Assembly (NCBI GenBank): GCA_003563255.1
Contig: PWSL01000152.1
Span: 1 to 6,041, forward strand
Direction of reading: 5' to 3'
Source of the DNA: Desulfonatronospira sp.
GTDB lineage: Bacteria; Desulfobacterota; Desulfovibrionia; Desulfovibrionales; Desulfonatronovibrionaceae
DNA: 6,041 nucleotides
Of this stretch, positions 5,687-6,041 are shown piece after piece; within the stretch, counting starts at the first letter, position 1; the number at the start of each line of letters is the position of its first letter. A program made the translations under genes and the position numbers. The notes beneath the pieces were generated by a model that was not told the origin of the DNA, searched no databases, and was given only the letters and a program-made list of their open reading frames with translations.

Positions 5687-5716
5687 TTGGGTTGCGGGCA
5701 TAGCCCGCGTTAGACT
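5687..5716 (+). repeat. Dispersed triloop hairpin, GCGGGC-ATA-GCCCGC, with GTTAGAC tail (copy 2)
   Basis: Stem 5694-5699 / 5703-5708, loop ATA, tail 5709-5715. It matches copy 1 at 3707-3736 except for one loop base, and is followed immediately by the 9-bp palindrome TTGATTGCC/GGCAATCAA (5717-5734). Confidence 0.85.
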
Positions 5717-5720
5717 TGAT

Positions 5721-5753
5721 TGCCGGCAATCAACACCGAGAACCCCCCTGAAT
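5721..5753 (-). repeat. Partial inverted copy of the nested-repeat arm, abutting the TPR stop codon
   Basis: Read on the minus strand from 5753, ATTCAGGGGGGTTCTCGG and the following bases match 3743-3774 with a few substitutions and one 1-base indel. The match begins at the last base of the stop codon of the partial TPR gene. The palindrome TTGATTGCC/GGCAATCAA at its inner end could help end transcription, but no T-run follows. Confidence 0.65.
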
Positions 5754-6041
5754 CAATGTTCAGTGCTGAGATCATTATTCATGGCCTGGCTTACTGTCAG
5801 CGTGAATGGATTCAGGCCCAGTGAGTCGAGCAGGTGCCTGAATTTCTTAAGCATTTCTCCTGTTTCGGCTTCTTCATTGTTGATTATTGCCAACTCGGGA
5901 TGTTTCTTCAACAGGTTTTCAGAACGTAACAACATTGCCCTGTACTCGTCCATTGCCATATCAGATTGACCGTTTTTCCAGTAGATTTCACCGAGCATCA
6001 AATGTACTGTACCTGGAAATTGCTCTCTTGAGCTCAATCTA
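5753..6041 (-). CDS. TPR-type protein, C-terminal fragment (partial, runs off right edge)
   Basis: The frame is open from the right edge (first full codon at 6040) to a TGA at 5755-5753, giving 96 residues with no need for a start inside the window. It contains one clear TPR-like unit (GTVHLMLGEIYWKNGQSDMA...EYRAMLLRSENLLKKHPEL) and a charged tail ending in STEH. By eye it aligns with the last repeat and tail of the complete TPR protein (its residues ~286-352) with about 21 identities in ~66 positions, including GxVHxxLG, EY, SE, the KxPxL motif and FxxLL. The two genes are therefore likely tandem paralogues. There is no membrane segment. A TTG at 6037 could be misread as a start, but coding continues upstream of it. 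Function is unknown beyond probable protein-protein binding. Confidence 0.82.
   Translation of the reverse strand, partial: RLSSREQFPGTVHLMLGEIYWKNGQSDMAMDEYRAMLLRSENLLKKHPELAIINNEEAETGEMLKKFRHLLDSLGLNPFTLTVSQAMNNDLSTEH

Larger units (their letters stand above)
5056..5752. other. Gene-free, repeat-rich spacer between the two TPR genes
   Basis: No credible gene is seen in ~700 bp. Open frames at 5701-5354 (minus) and 5375-5620 (plus) run through the octamer arrays and hairpins and look fortuitous. The part nearest the TPR start (5056-5240) is free of strong repeats apart from a small GGGAC/GTCCC hairpin (5144-5159), and should hold the TPR promoter. The remainder (5246-5752) is a dense set of short hairpins and tandem repeats. 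Confidence 0.7.

Noticed and set aside
5354..5701. 115-codon open frame on the minus strand (and a plus-strand frame at 5375-5620)
   Set aside because: Both read through octamer arrays and hairpins, giving repetitive peptides of the MGVWECGS / HTPTL kind expected from the DNA repeats rather than from a gene.
3707..5716. CRISPR array
   Set aside because: The repeats are few, irregularly spaced and of several kinds, with no regular repeat-spacer pattern and no cas genes.

Overview
The window reads as an accessory, secondary-metabolism type locus from a Gram-negative bacterium. All supportable genes lie on the minus strand. The repeat-rich spacers, the large HlyD-type membrane fusion protein and the NRPS gene would fit a deltaproteobacterial (Desulfobacterota-like) genome. 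That placement is an impression from style, not a demonstrated assignment.

Layout in the direction of transcription (right to left): (1) 6041-5753, the C-terminal end of a TPR protein that runs off the right edge. (2) 5752-5056, a ~700-bp spacer with no credible gene. It holds triloop hairpins, an 11-bp perfect inverted repeat and two facing arrays of a degenerate 8-base repeat with G-quadruplex potential. (3) 5055-3964, a complete 363-aa protein built of about nine TPR units, with a good Shine-Dalgarno sequence; its C-terminus is paralogous to gene 1. (4) 3963-3502, a ~460-bp spacer holding a terminator-like hairpin, a nested inverted repeat, a triloop hairpin nearly identical to one in the other spacer, and short tandem repeats of 9 and 7 bases. 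(5) 3501-1210, a 763-aa fusion of a PqqD-like winged-helix domain, an M50 (site-2-protease-like) membrane domain and a HlyD-type adaptor. Its metal-binding and catalytic residues are all replaced, so it looks like a pseudoprotease. (6) 1148-1, the N-terminal 382 residues of a nonribosomal peptide synthetase, a condensation domain with intact HHxxxDG motif, running off the left edge.

Genes 5 and 6 are 61 bp apart on the same strand and are probably co-transcribed. The simplest reading is that the NRPS helps assemble a peptide and the HlyD-type fusion helps bind or export it, with an ABC or other transporter encoded outside the window. The TPR proteins are probably protein-protein scaffolds; any tie to the peptide pathway rests on proximity only. 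The most unusual content is the inactive protease-adaptor fusion and the family of structured intergenic repeats, several of which keep their pairing while their sequence changes.
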